From Bacteroidia bacterium (GTDB lineage Bacteria; Bacteroidota; Bacteroidia; B-17B0; Aurantibacillaceae), in assembly GCA_016787785.1 (NCBI GenBank), contig JAEUTO010000004.1, forward strand, positions 186,001 through 250,000: a stretch of 64,000 nucleotides of DNA, written 5' to 3'. Each line of letters begins with the position of its first letter. Positions within the stretch are counted from its first letter, which is position 1. This document shows positions 1 through 8,992 of the stretch, piece by piece. Below the pieces are notes generated by a model that was not told the origin of the DNA, did no database searches, and saw nothing but the letters and a program-made list of their open reading frames with translations. Made by a program: the position numbers and the translations under genes.

Positions 1-285
1 CCGGTTAAAAAGAACCTTGTTGACCATATTGACCTTAACAAAAAAGCATTTTACGCATTAAGTTATGTTATCGATAATCTTGGCAAAATTAAGGATAAAG
101 GCCTTGCCCTTGAAGTTCTTGAAAAATCAATTCGCAAGACCAACACCGAAAAAGGTATTAATTCGGCCATTTTAGCTTCTAAGCAATTAAACGCAAAATA
201 CACACACGCTTCACTTCTAAAAGAGGCACACAGCCTGTTAAAGACCTATTATAAAAAACATAAGCTCCACGAAATTTTAGCTTAA
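1..285 (+). CDS. C-terminal end of an unrecognised protein (5' truncated by the window edge)
   Basis: The frame is open from the first base and ends at TAA 283-285, so 94 C-terminal residues are visible and the start lies outside. The visible part is Lys/Leu-rich, has no Cys or Trp, and reads as a run of amphipathic helices of the kind that ends TPR or HEAT-like repeat proteins. No motif allows a family call. An 89-bp gap separates it from the LytTR regulator on the same strand, with no clear terminator between them, so read-through is possible. Confidence 0.6.
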   Translation, partial: PVKKNLVDHIDLNKKAFYALSYVIDNLGKIKDKGLALEVLEKSIRKTNTEKGINSAILASKQLNAKYTHASLLKEAHSLLKTYYKKHKLHEILA

Positions 286-374
286 AAACATTCATTTACT
301 CAATAAAAACTATGTTTCAATAAGTCAGAAATTTTATTTAATATTAATGTTTAGATTAGTAAAAAATTAAGGCT

Positions 375-1121
375 ATGCAAAAATACACCGCAGTTATTAT
401 AGACGATGAGGAAGACAGTAGAAGCAATACGCGCAGCATGCTTCAGAATTATTGTAGCGAAATTGAAGTAATTGGCGAAGCTGCCAGTGGACCGGAAGGT
501 AAGACCAAGATACAGGAGCTAAAACCACACGTAGTTTTTTTAGATATTAATATGCCGGGCATGAACGGTTTTCAAATGCTCGAAGGCATTTACAATCGAG
601 ATTTTTGCGTTGTATTTTTAACTGCTTATAGCGAGCATGGTATTACTGCCGTTAAAGCAGGTGCTACCGATTATTTATTAAAACCGTTAATGCTAAGTGA
701 GCTGCAAGGCGCTATTCGTAAAGTGGTTCAACATTATGAAAGTAAACCGGCTGTTACATCGGGTAAAAGCGAGGCCGATAAAAATATTGTATTAATAAGC
801 CATAGTAAAGGTTTTACGTTAGTTGATTTTAAAGATATTGTATGGCTGGAAGCAAGTGATAACTACACCAATTTATTTTTAAACGGCCAGAAAAAAATTG
901 TGGCCAGCAAAACATTAAAAGAGTTTGAGGCCATATTGCCAACCGCTGATTTTTTCAGGATCCACCGCTCGGCGTTGATAAACGTTAATTATGTAAAAGA
1001 ATACAGCAATAACGAAGGCGGCGAAGTGATCTTGAGCGATGGTACGCACGTTCAGGTTAGTAAAGCCCGCATACAAGAGTTTTCGGAGTTTATTAAAACA
1101 AAATCTGTTTCGCCCAAATAG
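375..1121 (+). CDS. LytTR-family response regulator
   Basis: This is a cytoplasmic transcription regulator of 248 residues. The receiver domain (about 1-120) has the acidic pair D10/D11, the phospho-acceptor D57 in LDINMPGMNG, T83 and K103 in LLKP. The C-terminal LytTR DNA-binding domain spans about 140-240, with the typical DIVWLEASDNYTNLFL and FFRIHRSALINVNYV signatures. The LytS-type sensor kinase that follows is the natural partner, although a terminator hairpin lies between the two genes. The start is ATG 375; the context is A-rich without a Shine-Dalgarno site. Family and domain order are clear; the target genes are unknown. Confidence 0.93.
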   Translation: MQKYTAVIIDDEEDSRSNTRSMLQNYCSEIEVIGEAASGPEGKTKIQELKPHVVFLDINMPGMNGFQMLEGIYNRDFCVVFLTAYSEHGITAVKAGATDYLLKPLMLSELQGAIRKVVQHYESKPAVTSGKSEADKNIVLISHSKGFTLVDFKDIVWLEASDNYTNLFLNGQKKIVASKTLKEFEAILPTADFFRIHRSALINVNYVKEYSNNEGGEVILSDGTHVQVSKARIQEFSEFIKTKSVSPK

Positions 1122-1143
1122 TTTAAAAATTCGTTCAAATACT

Positions 1144-1166
1144 AAGCCCGTTTACGGGCTTTTTGT
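1144..1166 (+). terminator. Intrinsic terminator after the LytTR regulator gene
   Basis: The arms AAGCCCG and CGGGCTT are separated by a 4-nt loop and followed by a T-run. It lies 23 bp past the stop of the regulator gene and about 36 bp before the next gene, so it should partly uncouple regulator and kinase. Confidence 0.8.
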
Positions 1167-1201
1167 ATTTTTATACTTTAAAGGTTATTTGTGTTTAATT
1201 A

Positions 1202-4135
1202 ATAGTTAAAAGTATAAGATCTCTTTACATATATCCTGTTTTTTTCTTTGTCTTAATTTTAAATTTTGGCAAAGCGCAAACACCATCCTTTAACTTTCAA
1301 AAACTGGGTAGCGAAGAAGGGTTAAATAACTCCAATATTTTTAATATCGAGCAGCATCAAAATGGTTTGATGTATTTTACAACGCAAAACGGTATTTATT
1401 TTTACGATGGTTACAAATTTGATAAATTAAGTATAGATAGTTTAAAGAGTAATGCGTTATTGAATGTTTCGTTGAAAAATTCGGCAGAATTACTTTTATC
1501 TATTCGCGATGAAGGTATCTCTAACTTTAATCTTAAAACAAAAAAATACCAGTTTGAACCCAATTTAAAATACGCAAACGCGGCCGATAATTTTATTATT
1601 ACTGATAAGTATGCTTATTTGTTAACTACACAAATACGCATTGTTATTATTGATCTTACTACTGGAAAGAAATTGCCGGATGAATTTAAGAAAAATAAAA
1701 AAGACGATATTAACCAGGCCTTTTGCTTATTTAAAACCACCGACAACAGAATTTTGGTAGGGCGCACCGACGGCTTGTACGATGCAACCGATGGTGTTCA
1801 AACAAAAATGGATGTTTTAAAAGGTTCTAAGATCAATTCCATTACCCAATCAAAAGATGGAAAATTAATAATTGGAAGTGCAGGGAAAATTTACATTTTA
1901 AATAATAATAAAATAGAATCTGTAATAACTCCAAAATACAAGAACAAAGGTGTTACTTTTCAGTTGGGAGGCGAAAAAAGTATCTCTAAAGTTATTTCAG
2001 ATGATTACGGACGTATTTGGTTTACCTCGTACCCGGATGAGAATTTATATTTGTACCAAAACGAAATAACTTACGATGTGTTTGATATTCTTGGCATTCC
2101 GCCAACATTAATAAATTGTATTTACAAAGATAAACAGCAGAACATATGGGTAGGTACGTATAGCGATGGCGTTTATTTTCTCCAGAACCCATTTTTTAAT
2201 TCTATTAATTTTACTTTAAAAGGAAAAGTTTTAAATGTGAACGAAGTTTATTTTAAACAGAATTTATTGTTTGCAGCTACTAGTAATGGGTTGTTTGGTT
2301 TAAATGTAAATAACTACCAAACAAAAGTACTATCGCACCCCGACGAGTTTATTACTGAGCCCATTAATGGTATTAGCGAAATAAATGGCATTATCTATTA
2401 TTTTAAAAGAAGCCAGTTTGATATGAGTCAATCAATTTTCTCAGATTTAAAAAAGATCTATCGTTTTAAACCCATTATTGTAAAGCAGTTTTTGCCATTA
2501 GAGAATAATAAAAGTATTGTGGCCGATTGGCAGGCAAATGTTTTATTGGGTAACGGCGATGCTTCAAAAACATTAGATACATTAATTTCTTTTCCTGATT
2601 ACCGCGTTTCGGTTAATGCTTTATTAAAAGATAACGATTCGTTGTTTGTGGCAACAAGCACCGGTTTTTTTGTTTATGATTTTAAAGCCAAAAAATATCA
2701 TAGTGTAGTTAGTCCCGAATTAAATTATAAGATCAACGATATAGCATTGATCAATGGAAAGCTTTACGCAGCGCACGAAGCAGGTATTACCGATGTGCAT
2801 GCAAAAAAATTAATTCAGCAGGTTGGTAATTTAAGATTGAATGGCGTAAAAAAAATAAAAGAATTTAACGGACAAATTTGGCTGGCCACGTTGGATGGCG
2901 TTTTTATTTGTGATAAAGATCTTCAGCCTCTAAAGATCCTCAATAAATCAACCGGCCTTCCTTCCAATTCCATAAACGACATTACCTTGAACGAGCAAAA
3001 TGTTTGCATATCTACCGCGCGCGGAATTTCCATAGCTACTTTAAAAGACATTACCGGTTTTGATCCGGTATTAAAACCTGTAGTAATAAATTACATTTAT
3101 GTTGATGGTAAAAATTTAAATACTACCAGTGATACAATAACTTTAGGTTCGAATCAAAGTGATATATCCATTTATTTTTATAGTCCGTATTTTAATAAAC
3201 CGAGCAAACAGTATTACCGTTATCGCAGAGACAATGGCGATTGGAAGATCATTGAGAACACCTCTTTTGAATTAGGATCGATAGAAGGTGGGAAACACAA
3301 AATTGAAATCGCGGCATCATCAGATAATATTTCCTGGAGTCAGAATGCGGTAGTTTTGATCAAAAAAGAGCAAAAACTGACCGAAACCCAATGGATATAC
3401 TGGTTGTTCACCATTGGTGGATTGTTATTAATAAGTGGCATAAGTTTTGTTTGGGTTAAACGAGTAAAGATCAAAGCAACCAAGCGTTTGCAGGAAGAAC
3501 AACAGGTTAATTTATTAAAACACCAGGCAATGAATGCGTTATTGAGCCCACATTTTATTTTTAATTCACTAACCTCCATTCAAAATTATATAAACACTAA
3601 TAACAGTTTAAAGGCAAGCGAGTACCTTGCCAAATTTTCTCGTTTAATTCGCATGATCATCGAAAAAGCATCGCAAAGCGATATTACGTTAAATGATGAG
3701 ATAGCGCGTTTGACCTATTATTTAGAGTTAGAGAAAGAACGTTTTAAAAATAAATTTGATTACGTTATTAATTTAGATGAGCAATTGAATGGTGCAGAAA
3801 TTAAAATTCCAAATATGATCATTCAACCACATGTTGAGAATTGTATCATACATGGTATTTTACCAAAGCAAACGCACGGAACCTTGTATGTAACATTTAA
3901 ACGAGAAAGTAAAACAAAACTTTTAATTACTATTGAAGACGATGGAATAGGCTTGATAAAAGCTAAGGAACATGCTAAAACGGGACACAAATCGTTAGGC
4001 ACTAGTACAATAAAAACTATTTTAGAGATCAACTCTAAACTAACAGGCAAAAACCAAAAGGTAACCATGGTAGATAAATCTACGGTTAACCCAAAAGATT
4101 CGGGAACTATAATAACAATTGAATTGGAACAATAA
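1202..4135 (+). CDS. Beta-propeller / Y_Y_Y / LytS-type sensor histidine kinase
   Basis: This is a membrane sensor kinase. The order is: signal peptide; periplasmic propeller repeats (about residues 30-620, with WVGTYSDGVYFL-type blades); a Y_Y_Y domain (about 625-720); one membrane helix (about 730-752); a His_kinase domain with SPHFIFNSL holding the phospho-accepting His near residue 783; and an HATPase domain to the end (IEDDGIGL). The first canonical starts (TTG 1367, ATG 1370) lie inside the mature protein. The in-frame sequence upstream, back to a stop at 1196, encodes VKSIRSLYIYPVFFFVLILN and then GKAQT, a clear signal peptide. No ATG, GTG or TTG occurs in that frame, so ATA 1202 is proposed as the start (ATA 1214 is an alternative). 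Partner: the LytTR regulator upstream. Confidence 0.85.
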   Translation: MVKSIRSLYIYPVFFFVLILNFGKAQTPSFNFQKLGSEEGLNNSNIFNIEQHQNGLMYFTTQNGIYFYDGYKFDKLSIDSLKSNALLNVSLKNSAELLLSIRDEGISNFNLKTKKYQFEPNLKYANAADNFIITDKYAYLLTTQIRIVIIDLTTGKKLPDEFKKNKKDDINQAFCLFKTTDNRILVGRTDGLYDATDGVQTKMDVLKGSKINSITQSKDGKLIIGSAGKIYILNNNKIESVITPKYKNKGVTFQLGGEKSISKVISDDYGRIWFTSYPDENLYLYQNEITYDVFDILGIPPTLINCIYKDKQQNIWVGTYSDGVYFLQNPFFNSINFTLKGKVLNVNEVYFKQNLLFAATSNGLFGLNVNNYQTKVLSHPDEFITEPINGISEINGIIYYFKRSQFDMSQSIFSDLKKIYRFKPIIVKQFLPLENNKSIVADWQANVLLGNGDASKTLDTLISFPDYRVSVNALLKDNDSLFVATSTGFFVYDFKAKKYHSVVSPELNYKINDIALINGKLYAAHEAGITDVHAKKLIQQVGNLRLNGVKKIKEFNGQIWLATLDGVFICDKDLQPLKILNKSTGLPSNSINDITLNEQNVCISTARGISIATLKDITGFDPVLKPVVINYIYVDGKNLNTTSDTITLGSNQSDISIYFYSPYFNKPSKQYYRYRRDNGDWKIIENTSFELGSIEGGKHKIEIAASSDNISWSQNAVVLIKKEQKLTETQWIYWLFTIGGLLLISGISFVWVKRVKIKATKRLQEEQQVNLLKHQAMNALLSPHFIFNSLTSIQNYINTNNSLKASEYLAKFSRLIRMIIEKASQSDITLNDEIARLTYYLELEKERFKNKFDYVINLDEQLNGAEIKIPNMIIQPHVENCIIHGILPKQTHGTLYVTFKRESKTKLLITIEDDGIGLIKAKEHAKTGHKSLGTSTIKTILEINSKLTGKNQKVTMVDKSTVNPKDSGTIITIELEQ

Positions 4136-4137
4136 TT

Positions 4138-5127
4138 ATTAAAACTATAATTACATATTTATTTTTATTTTTTGCGGTAAATTTGTTTTCGCAAAAAAAT
4201 TTATTGCCCGATACAACCGGTTTTTGTTACGGCGATAGTGCTATCATCGAATTAAAACAAACCTTCGAAAAAAATGCATCCACCGAATGGCGCGGAAAAA
4301 GTATTGGTATTATTTATAACACAAAAAAAATAAAAGTAAAGAACCAACTCGAAAAATATTATGTAAAAGTTGTTTCCGGTAAAACAACCTATCTCGATAG
4401 CACCGTTGTTAAAATGTACGCCAAACCAAAATTATTTTTACGCGACAGTACTTTTTGTAAAGGCAAAACTTTGGTGCTTGATGCTAAGAATCCGGGTATG
4501 CTTTACTTCTGGAGTACGGGCGAAACAACGCAACGCATTAAAGTAGAGAACTCAGCCACCTACTGGGTTAAGATCACCAATTTAGGTTGCACAGTGAGCG
4601 ATACTGCTAAAATAAAAATTATGCCGGGCGCAGTTACAGGTATAAATAACGATGTTTCTTTTTGCTTAAGCGAAGAGAATAAAGTGTTGAGTGTAAAAGT
4701 AAATCCAGGCACTAAAGTTTTATGGAATACAGGCTCTACGTCGCCATCTATTACTGTTACAGGTGATGGCACTTATTGGATACGTTCTGACAGTAAAAAC
4801 TGCGGGCAACAAACCGATAGTATTAAGGTAAAATTAAAAGCCTGCGATTGTGAGATGATCATCCCAAACAGTTTTACACCAAATGAAGATAACCGTAATG
4901 ATTATTTTTTTCCGGTACTGCAATGCGAATACAGTTATTTTAAAATGACCATTATGGATAAATGGGATAACATTGTGTTTTCTACCAACAGCACTAACGG
5001 TAAATGGGATGGACGTTTTAAAGGAAATCTTTGTCCGGAAGAAACTTATATTTACCAGATAGAAAGCATAGAAAAGGGATCTGATAAAAAAACGCCGAGA
5101 AAAGGTAAGATCACTTTGTTTAGGTAA
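4138..5127 (+). CDS. Secreted protein with T9SS type B (gliding-motility-associated) C-terminal domain
   Basis: This is an exported protein of about 329 residues. The N-terminus encodes a signal peptide ending FAVNLFSQ. The middle holds two or three Ig/PKD-like segments with YFWSTG and VLWNTG motifs. The last 90 residues (from about 239, IIPNSFTPNEDNRND to KITLFR) form the CHU_C/gliding-motility-associated tail used for type IX secretion. The first canonical start (TTG 4183) would remove most of the signal peptide. Upstream the frame reads ATT ATT AAA ACT ATA ATT and overlaps the kinase stop codon, so ATT 4138 (or 4135) is proposed as the start. The tight junction with the kinase suggests one operon. 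No enzymatic domain is visible; an adhesin or surface role is an inference. Confidence 0.8.
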   Translation: MKTIITYLFLFFAVNLFSQKNLLPDTTGFCYGDSAIIELKQTFEKNASTEWRGKSIGIIYNTKKIKVKNQLEKYYVKVVSGKTTYLDSTVVKMYAKPKLFLRDSTFCKGKTLVLDAKNPGMLYFWSTGETTQRIKVENSATYWVKITNLGCTVSDTAKIKIMPGAVTGINNDVSFCLSEENKVLSVKVNPGTKVLWNTGSTSPSITVTGDGTYWIRSDSKNCGQQTDSIKVKLKACDCEMIIPNSFTPNEDNRNDYFFPVLQCEYSYFKMTIMDKWDNIVFSTNSTNGKWDGRFKGNLCPEETYIYQIESIEKGSDKKTPRKGKITLFR

Positions 5128-5133
5128 CGTTAT

Positions 5134-5649
5134 TTATTTCGCAGACCTCTTCATTATCGCTGATGTAATAAATGCGCTAATAGCACCAATTAAAATAAAC
5201 GAAAATAATTTTCCGGTGGTTGCTTTAAATGCCGATACTTCTGAATTTTTAATTTGTTCTGCAATAATTTTTTGGTAATCTTCTGCCTTAATTTTTGACT
5301 GCGATTTTAAGAAGGTCATAAATTGTTCGCTGTTGTAATAATCAATCGCTAAAGCTTTGCCACTGTACTCAAATTCAAAATAATTGTAAATGCTCACCAA
5401 AACTGCACCAACCGCAAAAATGGTTAAGCAAATGCGCAATACTTCTCTGCCGCCAATAATGCCACCACGTTCGCTTCTAACGCCTCTAACTGCTAAATAA
5501 TAAAAAGGGATAAGCAAAAGCACAGAGGTAATGCCAGAATAAAAATAACCGAAAGTGGATAAAGAGTAACCGCCTAAAACAACACATAATTTTAATGCTA
5601 TGGCTGTGATGCTATATGCTATGCCGAAATAAAGTCCTTTTTTATTCAC
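5134..5649 (-). CDS. DUF4199 integral membrane protein
   Basis: This membrane protein of 171 residues fits the DUF4199 layout: two N-terminal helices (about 5-60), a third after a short charged loop (about 70-95), a polar stretch rich in Lys/Glu (about 100-145) and a final helix (about 148-168). The function of the family is unknown. The start is GTG 5649 followed by NKKGLYFG. It lies 46 bp downstream of rho on the same strand and ends 6 bp from the convergent T9SS gene. A second DUF4199 protein is encoded at 62275-62811. Confidence 0.8.
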   Translation of the reverse strand: MNKKGLYFGIAYSITAIALKLCVVLGGYSLSTFGYFYSGITSVLLLIPFYYLAVRGVRSERGGIIGGREVLRICLTIFAVGAVLVSIYNYFEFEYSGKALAIDYYNSEQFMTFLKSQSKIKAEDYQKIIAEQIKNSEVSAFKATTGKLFSFILIGAISAFITSAIMKRSAK

Positions 5650-5695
5650 GTCTTGTTTGTGATCTTTTAAATTTTAAATTGAAAATTTTGAATTA

Positions 5696-7264
5696 TTATC
5701 CGTTCATGCTGGCTAAAAATTCTTCGTTGTTTTGGGTGCGGCGTAATCTTTCTAATAAAAATTCCATTGCTTCCTGCGGGTTCATATCGCCCAGGTGTTT
5801 ACGTAATACCCACAAACGTGTTAAAGTTTCTTTATCCATTAAAAGATCATCTCTACGTGTAGATGAAGCTAAAAGGTCAATAGCAGGATAGATACGACGG
5901 TTAGATAATTTTCTATCCAACTGCAATTCCATATTACCGGTTCCTTTAAATTCTTCAAAAATAACCTCGTCCATTTTAGAACCTGTCTCTGTTAAAGCAG
6001 TTGCTAAAATAGTTAATGATCCACCGTTCTCAATTTTACGTGCAGCACCAAAAAAGCGTTTAGGTTTGTGTAAGGCGTTCGCATCAACACCACCGGTTAA
6101 TACTTTACCGCTGGCAGGAGATACTGTATTGTATGCACGTGCTAAACGTGTGATACTATCTAATAAAATAACTACATCATGTCCGCACTCTACCATACGT
6201 TTTGCTTTTTCTAAAACAATGTTGGCAATTTTTACGTGTTTCTCTGCAGGCTCATCAAAGGTACTTGATACAACTTCGGCTTTTACGCTGCGTGCCATAT
6301 CGGTAACCTCTTCCGGACGTTCATCAATTAATAAAATAATTAAATAAACTTCAGGATGATTATAAGCAATGGCATTGGCCACATCTTTTAACAGAACGGT
6401 TTTACCTGTTTTAGGTTGAGCTACAATTAAACCACGTTGTCCTTTACCAATTGGCGAGAACATGTCCATAACACGCATACTTAAATTTTCTTGCGGGTGG
6501 CCGGTTAGTTTTAATTTTTCGTTAGGAAATAATGGTGTTAAATAGTCAAAGATCACACGATCACGCACAAAACCGGGATCGCGGCCATTTATTTGTTCTA
6601 CTTTAATTAATGGAAAATATTTTTCTCCTTCTTTTGGAGGACGAACGCCACCTTTAACAACGTCGCCTGTTTTTAATCCAAACAATTTAATTTGAGATTG
6701 TGAAACATAAACATCATCGGGGGAATTTAAATAATCGTAATCGGAACTACGTAAAAAGCCATAACCGTCTGGCATGATCTCTAACACGCCGGTTGCAAAA
6801 ACGATATTATCAAAATTGTAATATACTTTTTCGTGTTTTTTTACCGGTTCAATTTCAACATGAGGCATTCCCGAAACACCACTTTCTTCTGAATCATTAT
6901 TTTCAATTGTAGTTTCATCGCTGCTTGAAATATCATCAGATGCTTTTTCTTCCGCTTCAACTTCAGCTATTTTTACAACTGGCTGAATAATAATTTCTTC
7001 TTCAGCAGGAACGCTTGTGATCTCCTGTTTGGTGTCTTCGATAATAGGATCAAGTTTTACGATCTTACGTGGCCTTTTTTCTTTCATGTCTTTATTGTCG
7101 CTTTTTGAAATTCCGGGTTTTAGTTTTGAAATTGTATTCGATTTTCTAATTATTTTGGCGATGAGTTCGGCTTTGGTTAAACCTTTTGGATCAATTATGA
7201 GGGTTTTTGCAATGTCTTTTAATTCCGGCAATGTCTTACCGTTCAATTCGGGTTCCTGAAACAT
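5696..7264 (-). CDS. rho: Transcription termination factor Rho
   Basis: Rho is a hexameric RNA-dependent ATPase that ends transcription. In this protein of 522 residues, a Rho_N helical domain (about 10-47) is followed by a long acidic, low-complexity insert (about 55-150) usual for Bacteroidota. Then come the cold-shock-like RNA-binding domain (about 152-225, with DGYGFLRS), the P-loop AQPKTGKTV (about 281-289), [12 protein letters not shown], the Walker B region [16 protein letters not shown] and the Q/R-loop region [20 protein letters not shown]. The length exceeds the roughly 420 residues of E. coli Rho because of the insert. A 188-bp leader precedes it. Confidence 0.97.
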   Translation of the reverse strand: MFQEPELNGKTLPELKDIAKTLIIDPKGLTKAELIAKIIRKSNTISKLKPGISKSDNKDMKEKRPRKIVKLDPIIEDTKQEITSVPAEEEIIIQPVVKIAEVEAEEKASDDISSSDETTIENNDSEESGVSGMPHVEIEPVKKHEKVYYNFDNIVFATGVLEIMPDGYGFLRSSDYDYLNSPDDVYVSQSQIKLFGLKTGDVVKGGVRPPKEGEKYFPLIKVEQINGRDPGFVRDRVIFDYLTPLFPNEKLKLTGHPQENLSMRVMDMFSPIGKGQRGLIVAQPKTGKTVLLKDVANAIAYNHPEVYLIILLIDERPEEVTDMARSVKAEVVSSTFDEPAEKHVKIANIVLEKAKRMVECGHDVVILLDSITRLARAYNTVSPASGKVLTGGVDANALHKPKRFFGAARKIENGGSLTILATALTETGSKMDEVIFEEFKGTGNMELQLDRKLSNRRIYPAIDLLASSTRRDDLLMDKETLTRLWVLRKHLGDMNPQEAMEFLLERLRRTQNNEEFLASMNG

Positions 7265-7328
7265 AAATAGGATTAATAATAATTAGTTATTTGGGTTAAA
7301 TTTTATTTTAATTTTTGATTGATTGTTG

Positions 7329-7346
7329 GTTGCAAGAAAATGCAAC
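7329..7346 (-). other. Short perfect hairpin in the rho leader
   Basis: GTTGCA and TGCAAC flank a 6-nt A-rich loop, 65 bp upstream of the rho start. It is too short and lacks the T-run of a terminator on the rho strand. Rho genes in other bacteria are autoregulated through their leader; whether this hairpin takes part is only a guess. Confidence 0.3.
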
Positions 7347-7452
7347 TGTAATAATACTTATACAATATTACAGAAAATTGTTTGAAACAAAAAATATTTC
7401 TTAAAGATTTTTTCGACGCCTTTTGGCACAAAATTGGCCTAAAACAACCATT

Positions 7453-7911
7453 TTACAGGCCTTTAATACTTGTAAACCAGTTAATCAACTTCTTTTTTTG
7501 AAGTTCAGATAGTTTTGCTTCCTTATGCATTAAGGTATACGAGGACATTGGCATTTCATCTGCTTCAACCATTTCTAAACATTCTTCCAATTTATGATCT
7601 TTCTTTTTTTGAGAATAATTTCCCCATTCCGAGAAGTTAAGATGATGACTGCCCTCATTTATATGATGCTTTATCCACCACGAAACTGGGGCAATATTCG
7701 TATACCATGGATAAGAGGGTTGATCGGAATGGCAATCATAACACGATACTTTTAAGATAGAAGCAACTTCCGCATCTGCATGTGTAACAGATATAAAATC
7801 CGTGTTCAAATCAACCGGCTTTACAGTTTTATCTATTCTAAAGAATTGAAAGATAATGAGAAGAAAAAGGATAGCAAGAGCTACCCTTTTTTTAGTTATT
7901 TTTTTTAGCAC
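7453..7911 (-). CDS. Haem-binding domain protein (single CxxCH, membrane-anchored)
   Basis: This protein of 152 residues has a membrane anchor (about 9-24) and a periplasmic domain with one c-type haem motif, CYDCH at 57-61, followed by SDQPSYPWYTNIAPVSWW. That matches the haem_bd family found in Bacteroidota, where a distal Met or His is common; MPMSSYTLMHKEAKLS later in the chain fits. A redox or haem-sensing role in the periplasm is expected from the family. It lies 4 bp downstream of the DUF4476 gene on the same strand, so the two are probably co-transcribed. Confidence 0.85.
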   Translation of the reverse strand: MLKKITKKRVALAILFLLIIFQFFRIDKTVKPVDLNTDFISVTHADAEVASILKVSCYDCHSDQPSYPWYTNIAPVSWWIKHHINEGSHHLNFSEWGNYSQKKKDHKLEECLEMVEADEMPMSSYTLMHKEAKLSELQKKKLINWFTSIKGL

Positions 7912-7915
7912 GGGT

Positions 7916-8881
7916 TTAATGTTTTTCTAAAAATGTGTTTAACTCATCGGTAGTTGAACTAAACGAAAACACTTCACTTACCTGGTAGTAGTTTCCTCTA
8001 TCAACACAATAGTCATAAGCAAATTTTGCATAAGTTAATTTGTCATCATCCATACTAAATAATTTGCAAATTTCTTTTACCTGATTGGCAGATACGCAGT
8101 TGTTTTTTGTTGCAATCTTTGCTGTACTCATTTTTGTGTCCGAAAAAGGTTTCGATTCAACCGATTTTTTCATGCTGTCAAAACTTGCCTGGGTCATGGC
8201 AGCTCTACAACCCGATCCTGTTGATGATTGTGTTTCGGTATAACTTGTAGTGTTCTTAGGAGAAGAGTTTGAAGAAGAAGTTGTGGTTGTAACAGTAGTT
8301 GATGTGCTTGAATGTACATTGCCAGTACCTTCCATATCCATTCCGGTTACATTCATGTTTATTCCCGTTCCGTTCATGCTAATACTAACGCCAGCGCTGT
8401 TTGGATTTGTTGCAGAGTTAGTGGTTGAGGTTCTTGTTGTGGTAGTAACTGTTGTGTTGCTATTGTCGGTAGTTGTGGCCGTGTTGTAATTATTACCGCT
8501 TGTTTCGGCAGTATGGTAAGCAACAGTTGAAGCACCATTACTTGGGGCTTCATTTAAAGGCACAGACCCAAAATAGCGCAACTTCAGTTGTTTTTTCATA
8601 TCGCGTTTTATTTTAGCGGTATGTTCAAAACCGGCTTCTAAAGCCATATTTTGTTTTAAGATCGGCAATGCTTTGTCTTCAAATTCAATTCGTAAACTAA
8701 TGTTTGGGGTTACATCTGTAACTTTTACGTTACTTTCGGCTACATTATTTTGCTTAATGCCATTTATATAGGCATAAAATTTATCGCCGTCTTCGGCAAA
8801 AATAACCAGGTTTACTTTTTGACCAAAAGTAATAAGGCTTAAAAAAAATAAGCCAGCAAAAATTGATAATTGTGTTTTCAT
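7916..8881 (-). CDS. DUF4476 domain secreted protein
   Basis: This exported protein has about 321 residues. ATG 8881 is chosen because MKTQLSIFAGLFFLSLITFG followed by Q is a good signal peptide; a longer open frame upstream adds only implausible residues. The N-terminal domain (about 20-120) is followed by a Ser/Thr/Asn-rich low-complexity linker (about 125-215) and a C-terminal DUF4476 domain of about 95 residues (FDSMKKSVESKPFSDTKM to LNTFLEKH). DUF4476 has no known biochemical role. The linker suggests a surface-exposed or periplasmic two-domain protein. Confidence 0.85.
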   Translation of the reverse strand: MKTQLSIFAGLFFLSLITFGQKVNLVIFAEDGDKFYAYINGIKQNNVAESNVKVTDVTPNISLRIEFEDKALPILKQNMALEAGFEHTAKIKRDMKKQLKLRYFGSVPLNEAPSNGASTVAYHTAETSGNNYNTATTTDNSNTTVTTTTRTSTTNSATNPNSAGVSISMNGTGINMNVTGMDMEGTGNVHSSTSTTVTTTTSSSNSSPKNTTSYTETQSSTGSGCRAAMTQASFDSMKKSVESKPFSDTKMSTAKIATKNNCVSANQVKEICKLFSMDDDKLTYAKFAYDYCVDRGNYYQVSEVFSFSSTTDELNTFLEKH

Positions 8882-8992
8882 AATTAGGATAATTTTAAGA
8901 TTTAATACATATACACAAGCATGATGCCAAAAAATCAAATTTATTTGTTAAGGCCTGTTAATGCAACAGAATAACATGAAGATGCAACAAAA

